A DNA stretch of 64,000 nucleotides from NCBI RefSeq assembly GCF_037152535.1, contig NZ_JBBCMA010000001.1:372001-436000 (forward strand), written 5' to 3'. This DNA is from Leclercia sp. AS011 (GTDB taxonomy: Bacteria; Pseudomonadota; Gammaproteobacteria; Enterobacterales; Enterobacteriaceae). Positions 23,860 to 34,192 of the stretch are shown one piece after another; the stretch's first letter is position 1, and the number at the start of each line of letters is the position of its first letter. The notes beneath the pieces were generated by a model. That model saw only the letters and a program-made list of their open reading frames with translations, was not told the origin of the DNA and ran no database searches. The translations under genes and the position numbers were made by a program.

Positions 23860-26157
23860 ATGAAATGGCTTTGTTCTGTAGGGATAGCTGTAAGTCTGGC
23901 GCTGCAACCTGCGCTGGCTGACGACCTGTTTGGCAATCATCCACTGACGCCGGAAGCCCGCGACGCATTTGTCACCGATCTGCTCACGAAGATGTCGGTC
24001 GATGAGAAAATCGGCCAGCTGCGCCTGATCAGCGTCGGACCGGACAATCCGAAAGAAGCCATTCGCGAGATGATTAAAAACGGCCAGGTGGGGGCGATTT
24101 TTAACACCGTCACCCGCCAGGATATCCGCAAGATGCAGGATCAGGTGATGGAACTCAGCCACCTGAAAATCCCGTTATTCTTCGCCTATGACGTGGTCCA
24201 CGGCCAGCGTACCGTCTTCCCGATTAGCCTCGGTCTGGCCTCCTCCTTTAACCTCGACGCGGTGAAAACCGTTGGGCGCGTGTCGGCTTATGAAGCCGCG
24301 GACGATGGCCTGAACATGACCTGGGCACCGATGGTTGACGTCTCCCGCGATCCGCGCTGGGGCCGCGGCTCAGAAGGCTTCGGGGAAGATACTTACCTGA
24401 CCGCAACCATGGGCAAAACCATGGTTGAAGCGATGCAGGGCAAAAGCCCGGCCGACCGCTACTCGGTGATGACCAGCGTCAAGCACTTCGCCGCCTATGG
24501 CGCCGTAGAGGGCGGGAAAGAGTACAACACCGTCGACATGAGCCCGCAGCGCCTGTTTAACGACTACATGCCGCCGTACAAAGCCGGTCTTGATGCCGGG
24601 AGCGGCGCGGTGATGGTGGCCCTGAACTCCCTCAACGGCACGCCGGCCACCTCGGATTCCTGGCTGCTGAAAGACGTGCTGCGCGACCAGTGGGGCTTCA
24701 AAGGCATTACCGTTTCCGACCACGGCGCAATTAAAGAGCTGATCAAGCACGGCACGGCATCTGACCCGGAAGACGCGGTGCGCGTGGCGCTGAAGTCCGG
24801 CATCAACATGAGCATGAGCGACGAGTATTACAGCAAATACCTGCCGGGGCTGGTGAAGAGCGGCAAAGTCACCATGGCGGAGCTGGACGACGCCACGCGC
24901 CACGTGCTGAACGTGAAATATGACATGGGGCTGTTTAACGATCCGTACAGCCACCTGGGGCCAAAAGAGTCCGACCCGACCGACACCAACGCCGAAAGCC
25001 GCCTGCACCGTAAGGAAGCCCGCGACGTAGCGCGCGAAAGCCTGGTGCTGCTGAAAAACCGTCTGGACACGCTGCCGCTGGCGAAATCCGGCACCGTGGC
25101 AGTGGTGGGGCCGCTGGCTGACAGCAAGCGCGACGTGATGGGCAGCTGGTCTGCGGCAGGGGTGGCCGATCAGTCCGTTACCGTGCTGACCGGCATTAAA
25201 GACGCGCTGGGTGACAAGGGCAAGGTGATTTACGCCAAAGGTGCCAACGTCACCAGCGACAAGGATATCGTCACCTTCCTCAACCAGTATGAAGAGGCGG
25301 TGAAGGTCGATCCGCGCCCGGCGCAGGAGATGATCGACGAAGCGGTTAATGCGGCGAAGCAATCCGACGTCGTGGTTGCCGTGGTGGGTGAAGCTCAGGG
25401 CATGGCCCATGAAGCCTCCAGCCGCACCGATATCACTCTGCCACAGAGCCAGAAGGCGCTGATTACCGCGCTGAAAGCCACCGGCAAACCGCTGGTGCTG
25501 GTGCTGATGAACGGCCGTCCGCTGGCACTGGTTGACGAAAACCAGCAGGCTGACGCCATTCTGGAAACCTGGTTCGCCGGTACCGAAGGCGGTAACGCCA
25601 TCGCCGACGTGCTGTTTGGCGATTACAACCCGTCGGGCAAACTGCCGATGTCCTTCCCGCGCTCCGTCGGGCAGCTCCCGGTGTACTACAGCCACCTGAA
25701 TACCGGTCGTCCGTACAACGCGGATAAACCGAACAAGTACACCTCGCGCTATTTCGACGAAGCCAATGGCCCGCTCTATCCGTTTGGCTATGGCCTGAGT
25801 TACACCACCTTCACCCTTTCCGACGTGAAAATGTCGGCCCCGACGATGAAAGCGGACGCTAGCGTCACCGCCAGCGTCGAGGTGACCAACAGCGGCAAGC
25901 GCGAAGGGGATACGGTGATCCAGATGTACGTTCAGGATGTCACCGCCTCCATGAGCCGTCCGGTGAAACAGCTGCGTGGCTTCGAGAAGGTGCACCTGAA
26001 ACCTGGCGAAACCAAAACCGTCAGCTTCCCGATTGACGTGGATGCGCTCAAGTTCTGGAATCAGCAGATGAAATACGCCGCCGAGCCGGGCAAGTTTAAC
26101 GTCTTTATCGGCCTCGATTCCGCCCGCGTGAATAAAGGCGAGTTCGAGCTGCTGTAA
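23860..26157 (+). CDS. bglX: BglX, periplasmic beta-glucosidase (GH3)
   Basis: 765-residue exported glycoside hydrolase family 3 enzyme, the length of E. coli BglX, releasing glucose from beta-glucosides in the periplasm. A signal peptide (MKWLCSVGIAVSLALQPALA) precedes DDLFGN. The GH3 N-domain carries the nucleophile D287 in VSDHGAI; the C-domain has EAQGMAHEASSRTDI and the fibronectin-III-like tail (~650-765). The frame extends 16 codons upstream, but ATG 23860 has ACGAG and begins the signal peptide. A 541-codon frame antisense to it is a shadow. Confidence 0.96.
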   Translation: MKWLCSVGIAVSLALQPALADDLFGNHPLTPEARDAFVTDLLTKMSVDEKIGQLRLISVGPDNPKEAIREMIKNGQVGAIFNTVTRQDIRKMQDQVMELSHLKIPLFFAYDVVHGQRTVFPISLGLASSFNLDAVKTVGRVSAYEAADDGLNMTWAPMVDVSRDPRWGRGSEGFGEDTYLTATMGKTMVEAMQGKSPADRYSVMTSVKHFAAYGAVEGGKEYNTVDMSPQRLFNDYMPPYKAGLDAGSGAVMVALNSLNGTPATSDSWLLKDVLRDQWGFKGITVSDHGAIKELIKHGTASDPEDAVRVALKSGINMSMSDEYYSKYLPGLVKSGKVTMAELDDATRHVLNVKYDMGLFNDPYSHLGPKESDPTDTNAESRLHRKEARDVARESLVLLKNRLDTLPLAKSGTVAVVGPLADSKRDVMGSWSAAGVADQSVTVLTGIKDALGDKGKVIYAKGANVTSDKDIVTFLNQYEEAVKVDPRPAQEMIDEAVNAAKQSDVVVAVVGEAQGMAHEASSRTDITLPQSQKALITALKATGKPLVLVLMNGRPLALVDENQQADAILETWFAGTEGGNAIADVLFGDYNPSGKLPMSFPRSVGQLPVYYSHLNTGRPYNADKPNKYTSRYFDEANGPLYPFGYGLSYTTFTLSDVKMSAPTMKADASVTASVEVTNSGKREGDTVIQMYVQDVTASMSRPVKQLRGFEKVHLKPGETKTVSFPIDVDALKFWNQQMKYAAEPGKFNVFIGLDSARVNKGEFELL

Positions 26158-26170
26158 CCTTCCTCCCTTT

Positions 26171-26194
26171 GCCTCCCCCTCCTGCGGGGGAGGC
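26171..26194 (+). terminator. Terminator-like hairpin after bglX
   Basis: GCCTCCCCC / GGGGGAGGC with a 6-base loop, 13 bases past the stop. The following GTCTTACC is a poor T-run. Confidence 0.6.
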
Positions 26195-26246
26195 GTCTTA
26201 CCTTATGCTAAAAAGGCATTTTGACGGTTAATTCCGCCGTTTTAAG

Positions 26247-26254
26247 CTACGCTT
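26247..26254 (+). promoter_or_regulatory. Candidate sigma-S -10 element of osmF
   Basis: CTACGCTT resembles the extended sigma-S -10 (CTAYACTT). The osmF operon is sigma-S and osmotically induced in E. coli; the assignment here rests on this match and position only. Confidence 0.45.
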
Positions 26255-26301
26255 TTCTCTCAAGCCTCTGAAAAAGGCAGCAAAAAAATGAGGATAGCGG
26301 A

Positions 26302-27219
26302 ATGACGATTGCAAAGGGGATGTTGGGATCTGCGGTGTTGCTGGCGGCGGTGAGTCTGCCGTTACAGGCGGCGGAGCCGGTGAAGGTGGGCTCAAAGATC
26401 GATACCGAAGGCGCGCTGCTCGGCAATATTATTTTGCAGGTGCTGGAAAGCCACGGCGTGAAAACCGTCAATAAAGTCCAGCTCGGCACCACGCCCGTGG
26501 TGCGCGGTGCGATCACCTCCGGCGAGCTGGATATCTATCCGGAATACACCGGCAACGGGGCCTTCTTCTTTAAAGATGAAAAGGATCCGGCGTGGAAAAA
26601 TGCCCAGGCCGGATATGAAAAAGTCAAAAAGCTGGATGCTGAACAGAACAAACTGGTCTGGCTCACCCCGGCTCCGGCCAACAATACCTGGACCATCGCC
26701 GTGCGCAAAGACGTGGCGGAGAAAGGTAAACTCACTACCCTCGACGATCTCAGCCGCTACCTGAAAGAGAATGGCGATTTTAAACTCGCCGCCTCGGCGG
26801 AGTTTATAGAGCGCCCGGATGCCCTGCCGGCCTTTGAAAAAGCCTATGACTTCAAGCTGGATCAAAGCCAGCTGCTCTCCCTGGCGGGCGGTGATACGGC
26901 AGTCACCATCAAAGCGGCGGCCCAGCAAACCTCCGGCGTGAATGCGGCGATGGCCTACGGCACCGATGGCCCGGTGGCGGCGCTGGGTCTGCAAACCCTC
27001 ACCGATCCTAAAGGCGTTCAGCCAATCTATGCCCCGACCCCGGTGGTGCGCGAAGCGGTGCTGAAGGCCTACCCGGAGCTGGACGCCTGGCTGAAGCCGG
27101 TATTTGAAACGCTGGATGAGAAAACCCTGCAACAGCTGAATGCCAGCATTGCGGTGGAAGGGCTGGATGCCAAAAAAGTGGCGGCAGATTACCTGAAGCA
27201 GAAAGGGCTGGTGAAGTAG
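26302..27219 (+). CDS. osmF: OsmF, periplasmic substrate-binding protein (OpuAC family)
   Basis: 305-residue binding protein of the OsmF/YehYXW ABC transporter. A signal peptide (~1-23, ending LPLQA) is followed by the OpuAC-type fold with [20 protein letters not shown] and [15 protein letters not shown], motifs of quaternary-ammonium-compound binders. The E. coli system imports glycine betaine with very low affinity, so its real ligand is uncertain. It is the first gene of a four-gene operon. Confidence 0.95.
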   Translation: MTIAKGMLGSAVLLAAVSLPLQAAEPVKVGSKIDTEGALLGNIILQVLESHGVKTVNKVQLGTTPVVRGAITSGELDIYPEYTGNGAFFFKDEKDPAWKNAQAGYEKVKKLDAEQNKLVWLTPAPANNTWTIAVRKDVAEKGKLTTLDDLSRYLKENGDFKLAASAEFIERPDALPAFEKAYDFKLDQSQLLSLAGGDTAVTIKAAAQQTSGVNAAMAYGTDGPVAALGLQTLTDPKGVQPIYAPTPVVREAVLKAYPELDAWLKPVFETLDEKTLQQLNASIAVEGLDAKKVAADYLKQKGLVK

Positions 27220-27235
27220 CCCCCAGGATAGTTCA

Positions 27236-28393
27236 GTGCCGATAAGATGTCATAACCGCGTCCTGCTGCTGCTGGCGATCGTTGCCCTGGCTGCGGGCGC
27301 GTTACCTTTCGTCAATTTCGCCCCTAACCGGCTGGTGTCCGGGGAGGGGCGTGCTCTCTGGCAGGTGTGGTCGTTTTCCCCTGCGTTACTTTTACTTCCG
27401 CTGTGCCTGCTGCTGGGGTTATCCGTTGCCCGCGGACGCTGGGCGCTGGTGGCCACACTTGTGGCGTGCGAGCTGCTGTTTGCCGGCCTGATCTGGAGCG
27501 TCGGGCTGGCGGCGACCCATCTCGCCACCAGCGAGAGTCCGCTGGCGCGTACCGCGGTGGGTAGCGGCCTGTGGCTGTGGCTGGCGCTCTGCCTGCTGGC
27601 CTGCAGCGATGCCATTCGTCGGCTCAGCCTCCAGCCGCTCTGGCGCTGGCTGTTGCAGGCGCAAATCTGGATCCTGCCGCTGCTGTTGTTATTCAGCGGT
27701 GAACTCAATGCTCTCTCCCTGTTGAAAGAGTATGCCAACCGCGAGGATGTCTTTGATGCGGCCCTCGCGCAGCATTTGACTCTACTGGTGGGCACCCTGG
27801 TGCCAGCGCTGCTGATCGGCGTGCCGCTGGGGATGCTCTGTTATCGCCGTCCGACAACGCAGGGACCGGTGTTTGCGGTGCTCAACGTGATTCAGACCGT
27901 GCCCTCTGTGGCGCTGTTTGGCCTGCTGATTGCCCCGCTGGCCGGGCTGACCCGTGCCTGGCCGTGGCTGTCGTCCCTGGGAATTGCCGGAACCGGCCTG
28001 ACCCCGGCGCTGATCGCCCTGGTGCTCTATGCCCTGCTGCCGCTGGCGCGCGGGGTGCTGGCGGGGCTGAGCCAGGTCCCTGCCGAAGTGCTGGAGAGCG
28101 CCGACGCGATGGGGATGAACACCCGCCAGCGCTTCTGGCAGATCCAGCTCCCGCTGGCGCTGCCGGTACTGCTGCGCGGACTCAGGGTCGTCGCAGTACA
28201 GACGGTGGGGATGGCGGTGATCGCGGCGTTAATCGGTGCCGGAGGATTTGGGGCGCTGGTGTTCCAGGGGCTGCTGAGCAGCGCCCTGGATCTGGTGCTG
28301 CTGGGCGTGATCCCGACCATCGTGCTGGCGGTGGTGGTGGATGCGCTGTTTGCCCTGTGGATCGCCCTGCTGCGAAGGAGAACCAATGATTGA
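27236..28393 (+). CDS. yehY: YehY, OsmF-system ABC permease
   Basis: 385-residue inner-membrane permease. About five N-terminal hydrophobic segments precede a BPD_transp_1 domain (~180-380) with the EAA loop [23 protein letters not shown]. It starts at GTG 27236 with AGGA eight bases upstream, giving the same length as E. coli YehY. Its stop overlaps the start of the ATPase gene by eight bases. Confidence 0.93.
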   Translation: MPIRCHNRVLLLLAIVALAAGALPFVNFAPNRLVSGEGRALWQVWSFSPALLLLPLCLLLGLSVARGRWALVATLVACELLFAGLIWSVGLAATHLATSESPLARTAVGSGLWLWLALCLLACSDAIRRLSLQPLWRWLLQAQIWILPLLLLFSGELNALSLLKEYANREDVFDAALAQHLTLLVGTLVPALLIGVPLGMLCYRRPTTQGPVFAVLNVIQTVPSVALFGLLIAPLAGLTRAWPWLSSLGIAGTGLTPALIALVLYALLPLARGVLAGLSQVPAEVLESADAMGMNTRQRFWQIQLPLALPVLLRGLRVVAVQTVGMAVIAALIGAGGFGALVFQGLLSSALDLVLLGVIPTIVLAVVVDALFALWIALLRRRTND

Positions 28394-29321
28394 ATTTCAT
28401 GACGTAAACAAAACCTTTGCCGGGGAGCCTGCGGTCAGCGATCTGAACCTGACCTTTGCCGAAGGGGCTTTTACGGTACTGATTGGCACCTCGGGGTCGG
28501 GTAAATCCACCACCCTGAAGATGATTAACCGGCTGGTGGAGCACGACAGCGGCCTGATCCGCTTTGCCGGCGAGGAGATCCGCAGCCTGCCGGTGCTGGA
28601 GCTGCGCCGCCGGATGGGCTATGCCATTCAGTCCATCGGGCTGTTTCCGCACTGGACGGTGGCGCGCAATATCGCCACCGTGCCGCAGCTGCAAAAATGG
28701 TCTCAGCAAAAAATCAACGATCGGGTGGACGAGCTGATGGCCCTGCTGGGGCTGGAGCCCGGGCTGCGCGAGCGCTACCCGCATCAGCTCTCCGGCGGGC
28801 AGCAGCAGCGGGTGGGGGTGGCGCGCGCTCTGGCCGCTAACCCGGAGGTGCTGCTGATGGATGAACCCTTTGGCGCTCTCGATCCGGTGACCCGCGGCGC
28901 GCTGCAGCTGGAGATGACCCGTATCCACCGCATTCTGGGCCGCACCATTATTCTGGTGACCCACGATATCGACGAGGCCCTGCGGCTGGCGGACCATCTG
29001 GTACTGATGGATCACGGCAGAGTGGTGCAGCAGGGGACGCCGCTGACGCTGCTGACCCAGCCCGAGAATGCGTTTGTGCGTGAGTTTTTTGGCCGCAGCG
29101 AGCTGGGCGTGCGCCTCCTGTCGCTGCGCACGGTGGGTGAGTCGATGCGCCGGGAGGTCGCCGCCAGTGGAGAAGGTCCGCTGCGGGCCTCCATGAGTCT
29201 GCGGGATGCGCTCTCGGCCTTTGTCAGCAGCGGCAGCGAAAGCCTGCCGGTGGTGGACGACCAGGATCGGCCCTGCGGGACGCTGTGGTTTCGCGATCTG
29301 CTGGCCCGGGAGGCGTCATGA
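28386..29321 (+). CDS. yehX: YehX, OsmF-system ABC ATPase
   Basis: 311-residue ATPase. Walker [10 protein letters not shown] (~35-43), Q-loop [13 protein letters not shown], signature [14 protein letters not shown], Walker [14 protein letters not shown] and switch His in LVTHDIDEA. The C-terminal ~70 residues look like a partial CBS module ([22 protein letters not shown]), as in OpuA-type ATPases that sense ionic strength. ATG 28386 follows AGGAGAACC and overlaps yehY. Confidence 0.95.
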   Translation: MIEFHDVNKTFAGEPAVSDLNLTFAEGAFTVLIGTSGSGKSTTLKMINRLVEHDSGLIRFAGEEIRSLPVLELRRRMGYAIQSIGLFPHWTVARNIATVPQLQKWSQQKINDRVDELMALLGLEPGLRERYPHQLSGGQQQRVGVARALAANPEVLLMDEPFGALDPVTRGALQLEMTRIHRILGRTIILVTHDIDEALRLADHLVLMDHGRVVQQGTPLTLLTQPENAFVREFFGRSELGVRLLSLRTVGESMRREVAASGEGPLRASMSLRDALSAFVSSGSESLPVVDDQDRPCGTLWFRDLLAREAS

Positions 29322-30055
29322 GTCGCTTACGCGATCCGCTCCTGTGGCTGGTGGCGCTGTTTGTCGCGCTGTTGCTGGTGATGCCTTACAGCGCACCGCT
29401 GTTTAGCGCGCTGTTCCCCGAGCTGCCGCGCCCGGTCTATCAGCAAGAGAGCTTTGTCAGCCTGACACTGTCCCACCTCTGGCTGGTGGGGATCTCCAGC
29501 CTGATCGCGATTGTGCTGGGGGCAGGGGCCGGGATTGCCGTCACCCGCCCGGCTGGCCGTGAGTTTCGCCCGCTGGTAGAGACCATCGCCGCGGTCGGGC
29601 AGACTTTCCCGCCGGTGGCGGTGCTGGCGATTGCGGTGCCGGTTATGGGGTTTGGACAACAGCCTGCGATCATCGCGCTGATCCTGTACGGGGTACTGCC
29701 CATTTTGCAGGCGACGCTGGCGGGGCTGGCGTCAGTGCCCGCAGCGGCTATCAGCGTGGCGGAAGGGATGGGGATGAGCGGCTGGCAGCGTCTGCGCAAC
29801 GTTGAGCTGCCGCTTGCCGCGCCGGTGATGCTGGCAGGGATCCGCACCTCGGTGATTATCAATATCGGTACGGCGGCCATCGCCTCAACGGTAGGGGCCA
29901 ACACCCTGGGGACGCCGATCATTATCGGCTTAAGCGGGTTTAATACGGCCTATATCATCCAGGGGGCGCTGCTGGTGGCGCTGGCGGCGATTGTGGTGGA
30001 TCGGGCGTTTGAGCGGCTGGCGCAGAGCCTCAGCCGACACCGCCACGGACAATAA
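29318..30055 (+). CDS. yehW: YehW, OsmF-system second ABC permease
   Basis: 245-residue permease with a BPD_transp_1 domain and EAA loop [24 protein letters not shown]. Its ATG overlaps the yehX stop in a TCATGAG context (four bases). With YehY it forms a heteromeric permease. Its last 26 bases overlap the antisense yohO gene. Confidence 0.94.
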   Translation: MSRLRDPLLWLVALFVALLLVMPYSAPLFSALFPELPRPVYQQESFVSLTLSHLWLVGISSLIAIVLGAGAGIAVTRPAGREFRPLVETIAAVGQTFPPVAVLAIAVPVMGFGQQPAIIALILYGVLPILQATLAGLASVPAAAISVAEGMGMSGWQRLRNVELPLAAPVMLAGIRTSVIINIGTAAIASTVGANTLGTPIIIGLSGFNTAYIIQGALLVALAAIVVDRAFERLAQSLSRHRHGQ

Positions 30056-30143
30056 ACGAATACCCTGCCAGCATCACGCCGCCAATACCGCTGACGGCCA
30101 TGAGAATGAACAGGGTGATAACCGCGACTTTGGTTGCCTTCAT
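30030..30143 (-). CDS. yohO: YohO, small membrane protein (37 aa)
   Basis: Small protein beginning [20 protein letters not shown] and continuing [15 protein letters not shown], one transmembrane helix. It matches the E. coli small protein YohO (35 residues; [11 protein letters not shown] shared) and its position between yehW and mlrA. AGGAG lies seven bases before ATG 30143. Its 3' end runs antisense over the last codons of yehW. No function is known. Confidence 0.85.
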   Translation of the reverse strand: MKATKVAVITLFILMAVSGIGGVMLAGYSFIVRGGVG

Positions 30144-30202
30144 AATGTGCTCCTGATGTTAACAGGGCGATTATACGGTGAAGCGCGGCTGTTAATGAAC
30201 CA

Positions 30203-30937
30203 TTAATTGCCTTTCAGCGGGAACACGGGATACCCGTGGGCCTGCCACTGGGTGAGCTGCTGCTGCTGCGCCGCCGTCGGCGATTCGCCGCACCAGACCA
30301 GCAGCGTCTGCCCGTCGAACAGCTCCGGACGCAGCTGCACCAGCGAGTGCGCCAGCACGTCGACGCGCCAGCCATCCTGCGCGGCAATCCACGCCTCCAG
30401 CCACAGACGGGTGGTGTCCTGCACGTTCCAGCCGACGACCAGCGCATCCTTGCTGTTCTTCTTTCGCGCGGTGGCCAGACAGATGCAGATGTAGTTGATC
30501 AGCACCCCGTCGAGCGCACTCAGCAGCGCCTGCAGGGTGGGCTGCTGGGACTGCAGCCGTCGACGTAACGGGATGAACAGATGCGAAATCAAGGTTTGCG
30601 CAGGGTATTCGCTGCCGCGATCCTTGAGCCACACCCGCAGGCGATGCAGATGGCCGGACTGCAGGTAACGCAGCAGCACCTCCTGCTGTTCGCGCCAGAT
30701 GTCCTGCTCCTCCTGACCCTCCGGGCTCAGTAGCGTTTTAACTTTGCCGACCTGAACGCCGTTATCGATCCAGCCCTTGATCTCACGGATGCGGTCGATA
30801 TCCGCATCGGTAAACAACCGGTGTCCGCCGTCGGTTCGCTGTGGTTTCAGTAATCCATAACGTCGTTGCCATGCGCGTAACGTTACAGGATTGATATCAC
30901 ACAGCAGTGCCACTTCCCCTATCGTGTAGAGCGCCAT
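30203..30937 (-). CDS. mlrA: MlrA, MerR-like activator of csgD
   Basis: 244-residue regulator that, with sigma-S and c-di-GMP input, activates csgD and so curli and cellulose. The MerR winged helix (1-~70) reads ALYTIGEVALLCDINPVTLR then [19 protein letters not shown]. The C-terminal half resembles a B12-binding domain but has no DxHxxG cobalamin motif. ATG 30937 gives the E. coli N-terminus. The HTH is nearly identical to that of BluR at 61466 in this window. Confidence 0.95.
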   Translation of the reverse strand: MALYTIGEVALLCDINPVTLRAWQRRYGLLKPQRTDGGHRLFTDADIDRIREIKGWIDNGVQVGKVKTLLSPEGQEEQDIWREQQEVLLRYLQSGHLHRLRVWLKDRGSEYPAQTLISHLFIPLRRRLQSQQPTLQALLSALDGVLINYICICLATARKKNSKDALVVGWNVQDTTRLWLEAWIAAQDGWRVDVLAHSLVQLRPELFDGQTLLVWCGESPTAAQQQQLTQWQAHGYPVFPLKGN

Positions 30938-31154
30938 GTTATCCCCCGGCTTGCACATACCCAGATTAACTGTAGACGCAGATTGACGAACCAGGAAGGA
31001 TCCCTCTTTTTTTGGATTATTTACGTGAATTTAAGATTACATTGGGCAAAAGGTGTGATGCCTGACACGAAAACACATTTTTATCCTCGCGCTGCCAGGA
31101 AAGTTAATGCGCTTCGGTGTATGTTACGCGGTTTTACAGCGTGTGGTTGTGGGC

Positions 31155-32840
31155 ATGTACGAATTTAATCTGGTGTTGCTGCTGCTTCAGCAGATGTGTG
31201 TGTTTCTGGTCATCGCCTGGCTGATGAGTAAAACACGCCTGTTCATTCCCCTGATGCAGGTCACGGTTCGCCTGCCGCACAAGCTGCTCTGCTACGTCAC
31301 CTTCTCCATCTTCTGCATTCTCGGCACCTATCTCGGCCTGCACATTGAAGACTCCATCGCTAACACCCGGGCGATTGGCGCGGTGATGGGGGGCCTGCTC
31401 GGCGGCCCGGTGGTCGGCGGACTGGTAGGGCTGACCGGGGGACTGCACCGCTACTCGATGGGCGGCATGACGGCACTGAGCTGTATGATTTCGACCATCG
31501 TCGAAGGGCTGCTCGGTGGACTGATCCACAGCGTGATGGTCCGGCGCGGTCGCCCGGATAAGGTCTTCAGCCCGCTTACCGCAGGCATGGTCACCCTGGT
31601 GGCCGAGCTGGTACAGATGCTGATCATTTTGCTGATTGCCCGCCCGTTCGAGGATGCCCTGCATCTGGTCAGCAGCATTGCCGCGCCGATGATGGTCACC
31701 AACACCCTGGGCGCCGCGCTGTTTATGCGCATTCTGCTCGACAAACGGGCAATGTTTGAAAAATACACCTCCGCTTTTTCGGCGACGGCACTGAAGGTGG
31801 CGGCCTCGACGGAGGGGATTCTGCGCCAGGGCTTCAACGAAGAGAACAGCATGAAGGTGGCCCTGGTGCTGCACCAGGAGCTGGATATCAGCGCCGTCGC
31901 TATCACCGATCGCGAAAAGCTGCTGGCCTTTACCGGCACCGGCGACGATCACCATCTGCCCGGCAGACCGATTTCGTCCGCTTATACGCTTCGCGCCATT
32001 GAGACCGGTGAGGTAGTCTACGCCGACGGTAACGAAGTGCCGTACCGCTGCTCGCTGCATCCGCAGTGCAAGCTGGGCTCGACGCTGGTGATCCCCCTGC
32101 GCGGCGAAAATCAGCGGGTGATGGGGACCATCAAACTGTACGAGGCGAAAAACCGCCTGTTCAGCTCCATCAACCGCACCCTGGGGGAGGGGATTGCTCA
32201 GCTGCTCTCTGCCCAAATTCTTGCCGGGCAATACGAGCGGCAGAAGGCGCTGCTGACCCAGTCGGAGATCAAGCTGCTGCATGCACAGGTCAACCCGCAT
32301 TTCCTGTTTAATGCGCTGAATACCCTGAAGGCGGTGATCCGCCGTGACAGCGAGCAGGCGACGCAGCTGGTGCAGTTCCTCTCAACCTTTTTCCGCAAGA
32401 ACCTGAAGCGGCCATCGGAGATCGTCACCCTGGCCGATGAGATTGAGCATGTGAACGCCTATCTGCAAATTGAGCAGGCCCGGTTCCAGTCGCGCCTGCA
32501 GGTGACGCTCTCGGTGCCGGACGAACTGGCCTGGCAGCAGCTGCCGGCCTTTACCCTGCAGCCCATCGTCGAGAATGCGATTAAGCACGGTACCTCGCAG
32601 CTGCTGGGTACCGGAGAGATTGCCATCACCGCCAGCCGCTTTAACCGCTATCTGGTGCTGGATATTGAAGATAACGCCGGGCTCTATACCTCCGCCAAAG
32701 AGGGCGGCGGCCTGGGGATGGGGCTGGTGGATAAACGCCTGCGCGCCCATTTTGGTGAGGATTGCGGCATCACCGTCGCCTGCGAACCCGACTGCTTTAC
32801 CCGCATAACCTTGAGACTGCCTCTGGAGGAACACGCATGA
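31155..32840 (+). CDS. btsS: BtsS, pyruvate-sensing histidine kinase
   Basis: LytS-type membrane kinase of 561 residues, the exact E. coli length. Six hydrophobic segments in the 5TM-5TMR_LYT region (1-~195) bind extracellular pyruvate. A GAF-like domain (~215-355) includes the [12 protein letters not shown] cysteines. The His_kinase domain (~370-561) has H382 in [11 protein letters not shown] and N/G boxes VENAIKHG and [11 protein letters not shown]. The frame is open upstream to 31107; ATG 31155 matches E. coli. It overlaps btsR by four bases. Confidence 0.96.
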   Translation: MYEFNLVLLLLQQMCVFLVIAWLMSKTRLFIPLMQVTVRLPHKLLCYVTFSIFCILGTYLGLHIEDSIANTRAIGAVMGGLLGGPVVGGLVGLTGGLHRYSMGGMTALSCMISTIVEGLLGGLIHSVMVRRGRPDKVFSPLTAGMVTLVAELVQMLIILLIARPFEDALHLVSSIAAPMMVTNTLGAALFMRILLDKRAMFEKYTSAFSATALKVAASTEGILRQGFNEENSMKVALVLHQELDISAVAITDREKLLAFTGTGDDHHLPGRPISSAYTLRAIETGEVVYADGNEVPYRCSLHPQCKLGSTLVIPLRGENQRVMGTIKLYEAKNRLFSSINRTLGEGIAQLLSAQILAGQYERQKALLTQSEIKLLHAQVNPHFLFNALNTLKAVIRRDSEQATQLVQFLSTFFRKNLKRPSEIVTLADEIEHVNAYLQIEQARFQSRLQVTLSVPDELAWQQLPAFTLQPIVENAIKHGTSQLLGTGEIAITASRFNRYLVLDIEDNAGLYTSAKEGGGLGMGLVDKRLRAHFGEDCGITVACEPDCFTRITLRLPLEEHA

Positions 32841-33556
32841 TGAACGTGCTGATTGTCGATGATGAGCCTTTGGCGCGGGAAAACCTGCGGTTTTTGCTGC
32901 AGGAGCAGAGCGATATTGAGATTGTGGGTGAGTGCGCCAACGCCATCGAAGCCATCGGGGCGGTGCACAAGCTGCGCCCGGACGTGCTGTTTCTGGATAT
33001 CCAGATGCCGCGCATCAGCGGTCTGGAGATGGTTGGGATGCTCGACCCGGAGCATCGGCCCTACATCGTGTTTCTCACCGCCTTTGACGAGTACGCGGTT
33101 AAGGCGTTTGAAGAGCACGCCTTTGACTATCTGCTGAAGCCCATTGAAGAGCAGCGGCTGGAAAAGACCCTCAACCGCCTGCGTCAGGAGCGCAACGTGC
33201 AGGATGTAACCCTGCTGGCGGAGCATCAGCAGCCGCTGAAGTTTATCCCCTGTACCGGTCACAGCCGCATCTATCTTCTGCAAATGGACGACGTGGCCTT
33301 TGTCAGCAGCCGGATGAGCGGGGTGTTTGTCACCAGCGGTGAAGGCAAAGAGGGCTTTACCGAGCTGACGCTGCGCACGCTCGAGAGCCGCACGCCGCTG
33401 CTACGCTGTCACCGCCAGTATCTGGTGAACATGGCGCACCTGAAAGAGATCCGCCTCGAAGAAAACGGTCAGGCCGAGCTGGTGCTGCGGGCCGGGCAGA
33501 CGGTGCCGGTCAGCCGTCGCTATCTGAAAAGTTTGAAAGAGGCGATAGGGCTGTAA
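32837..33556 (+). CDS. btsR: BtsR, LytTR response regulator
   Basis: 239-residue regulator paired with BtsS. Receiver domain 1-~120 with D54 (LFLDIQMPR) and acidic D8-D9; LytTR DNA-binding domain ~135-239 ([35 protein letters not shown]). In E. coli it activates the pyruvate transporter gene btsT, which is not in this window. The start ATG ATG lies in an ATGA overlap with btsS. Confidence 0.96.
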   Translation: MMNVLIVDDEPLARENLRFLLQEQSDIEIVGECANAIEAIGAVHKLRPDVLFLDIQMPRISGLEMVGMLDPEHRPYIVFLTAFDEYAVKAFEEHAFDYLLKPIEEQRLEKTLNRLRQERNVQDVTLLAEHQQPLKFIPCTGHSRIYLLQMDDVAFVSSRMSGVFVTSGEGKEGFTELTLRTLESRTPLLRCHRQYLVNMAHLKEIRLEENGQAELVLRAGQTVPVSRRYLKSLKEAIGL

Positions 33557-33603
33557 AACTGGTACACTGCGCGGCATAGCATCATCGACAGTTAAAGGCA
33601 CAC

Positions 33604-34074
33604 ATGATTAGCAACGACATTCTTCGTAGCCTGCGCTACACCCTGAAAGCCAACAATAACGACATGGTGCGCATTCTTGCGCTCTCCGATATGGAATCCA
33701 CGTCCGCCGGTTTCGACACCTGGATGACCAAAGAAGATGAAGAGGGCTTTGTTCGCTGTCCGGACATCATTCTGTCGGGTTTCCTGAACGGCCTGATTTA
33801 CGATAAGCGTGGCAAAGATCCGGCCGCGCCAGAGCTGGCGCTGGAGCGTCGGGTGAATAACAACACGGTGCTGAAGAAGCTGCGTATCGCCTTTTCCCTG
33901 AAGACCGACGATATTCTGGCGATCATGACCGAGCAGAAATACCGCGTCTCGATGCCGGAAATCACCGCCATGATGCGCGCCCCGGACCACAAAAATTACC
34001 GCGAGTGTGGGGACCAGTTCCTGCGTAATTTCCTGCGCGGGTTGACCCACCGGGTGCATCATCCGAAGGCGTGA
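33604..34074 (+). CDS. yehS: YehS, DUF1456 protein
   Basis: 156-residue cytoplasmic protein with two DUF1456 repeats (~1-65 and ~85-150), each starting with an N-x-x-LRxLRxxL-type helix (NDILRSLRYTLKANNNDMV; NTVLKKLRIAFSLKTDDIL). It matches E. coli YehS in length and place after btsR. Function unknown. Confidence 0.93.
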   Translation: MISNDILRSLRYTLKANNNDMVRILALSDMESTSAGFDTWMTKEDEEGFVRCPDIILSGFLNGLIYDKRGKDPAAPELALERRVNNNTVLKKLRIAFSLKTDDILAIMTEQKYRVSMPEITAMMRAPDHKNYRECGDQFLRNFLRGLTHRVHHPKA

Positions 34075-34080
34075 TTTTTT

Positions 34081-34150
34081 GCCCGGCGGCGCTGCGCTTG
34101 CACGGGCCTACGGGTTGTGTAGGCCGGGTAAGGCGAAGCCGCCACCCGGC
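34081..34150. repeat. REP/BIME-type repeat after yehS
   Basis: GCCCGGCGGCGCTGCGCTTG and GTAGGCCGGGTAAGGCGAAG with GCCACCCGGC, almost the same as the element at 6675. It sits between convergent yehS and metG. Confidence 0.87.
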
Positions 34151-34160
34151 AAAAAGGCAA

Positions 34161-34191
34161 AAAAAAGCCGGAGATTATCTCCGGCTTTTTT
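34161..34191. terminator. Bidirectional terminator between yehS and metG
   Basis: A-run, AGCCGGAGA, TTA loop, TCTCCGGCT, T-run. The symmetric design serves both yehS (+) and metG (-). Confidence 0.9.
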
Positions 34192-34192
34192 G

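Noticed and set aside
24370..25995. 541-codon ORF antisense to bglX
   Set aside because: GC-rich codon bias of bglX leaves the opposite frame open; it contains many His/Arg/Gln and has no known motif. bglX is fully supported.
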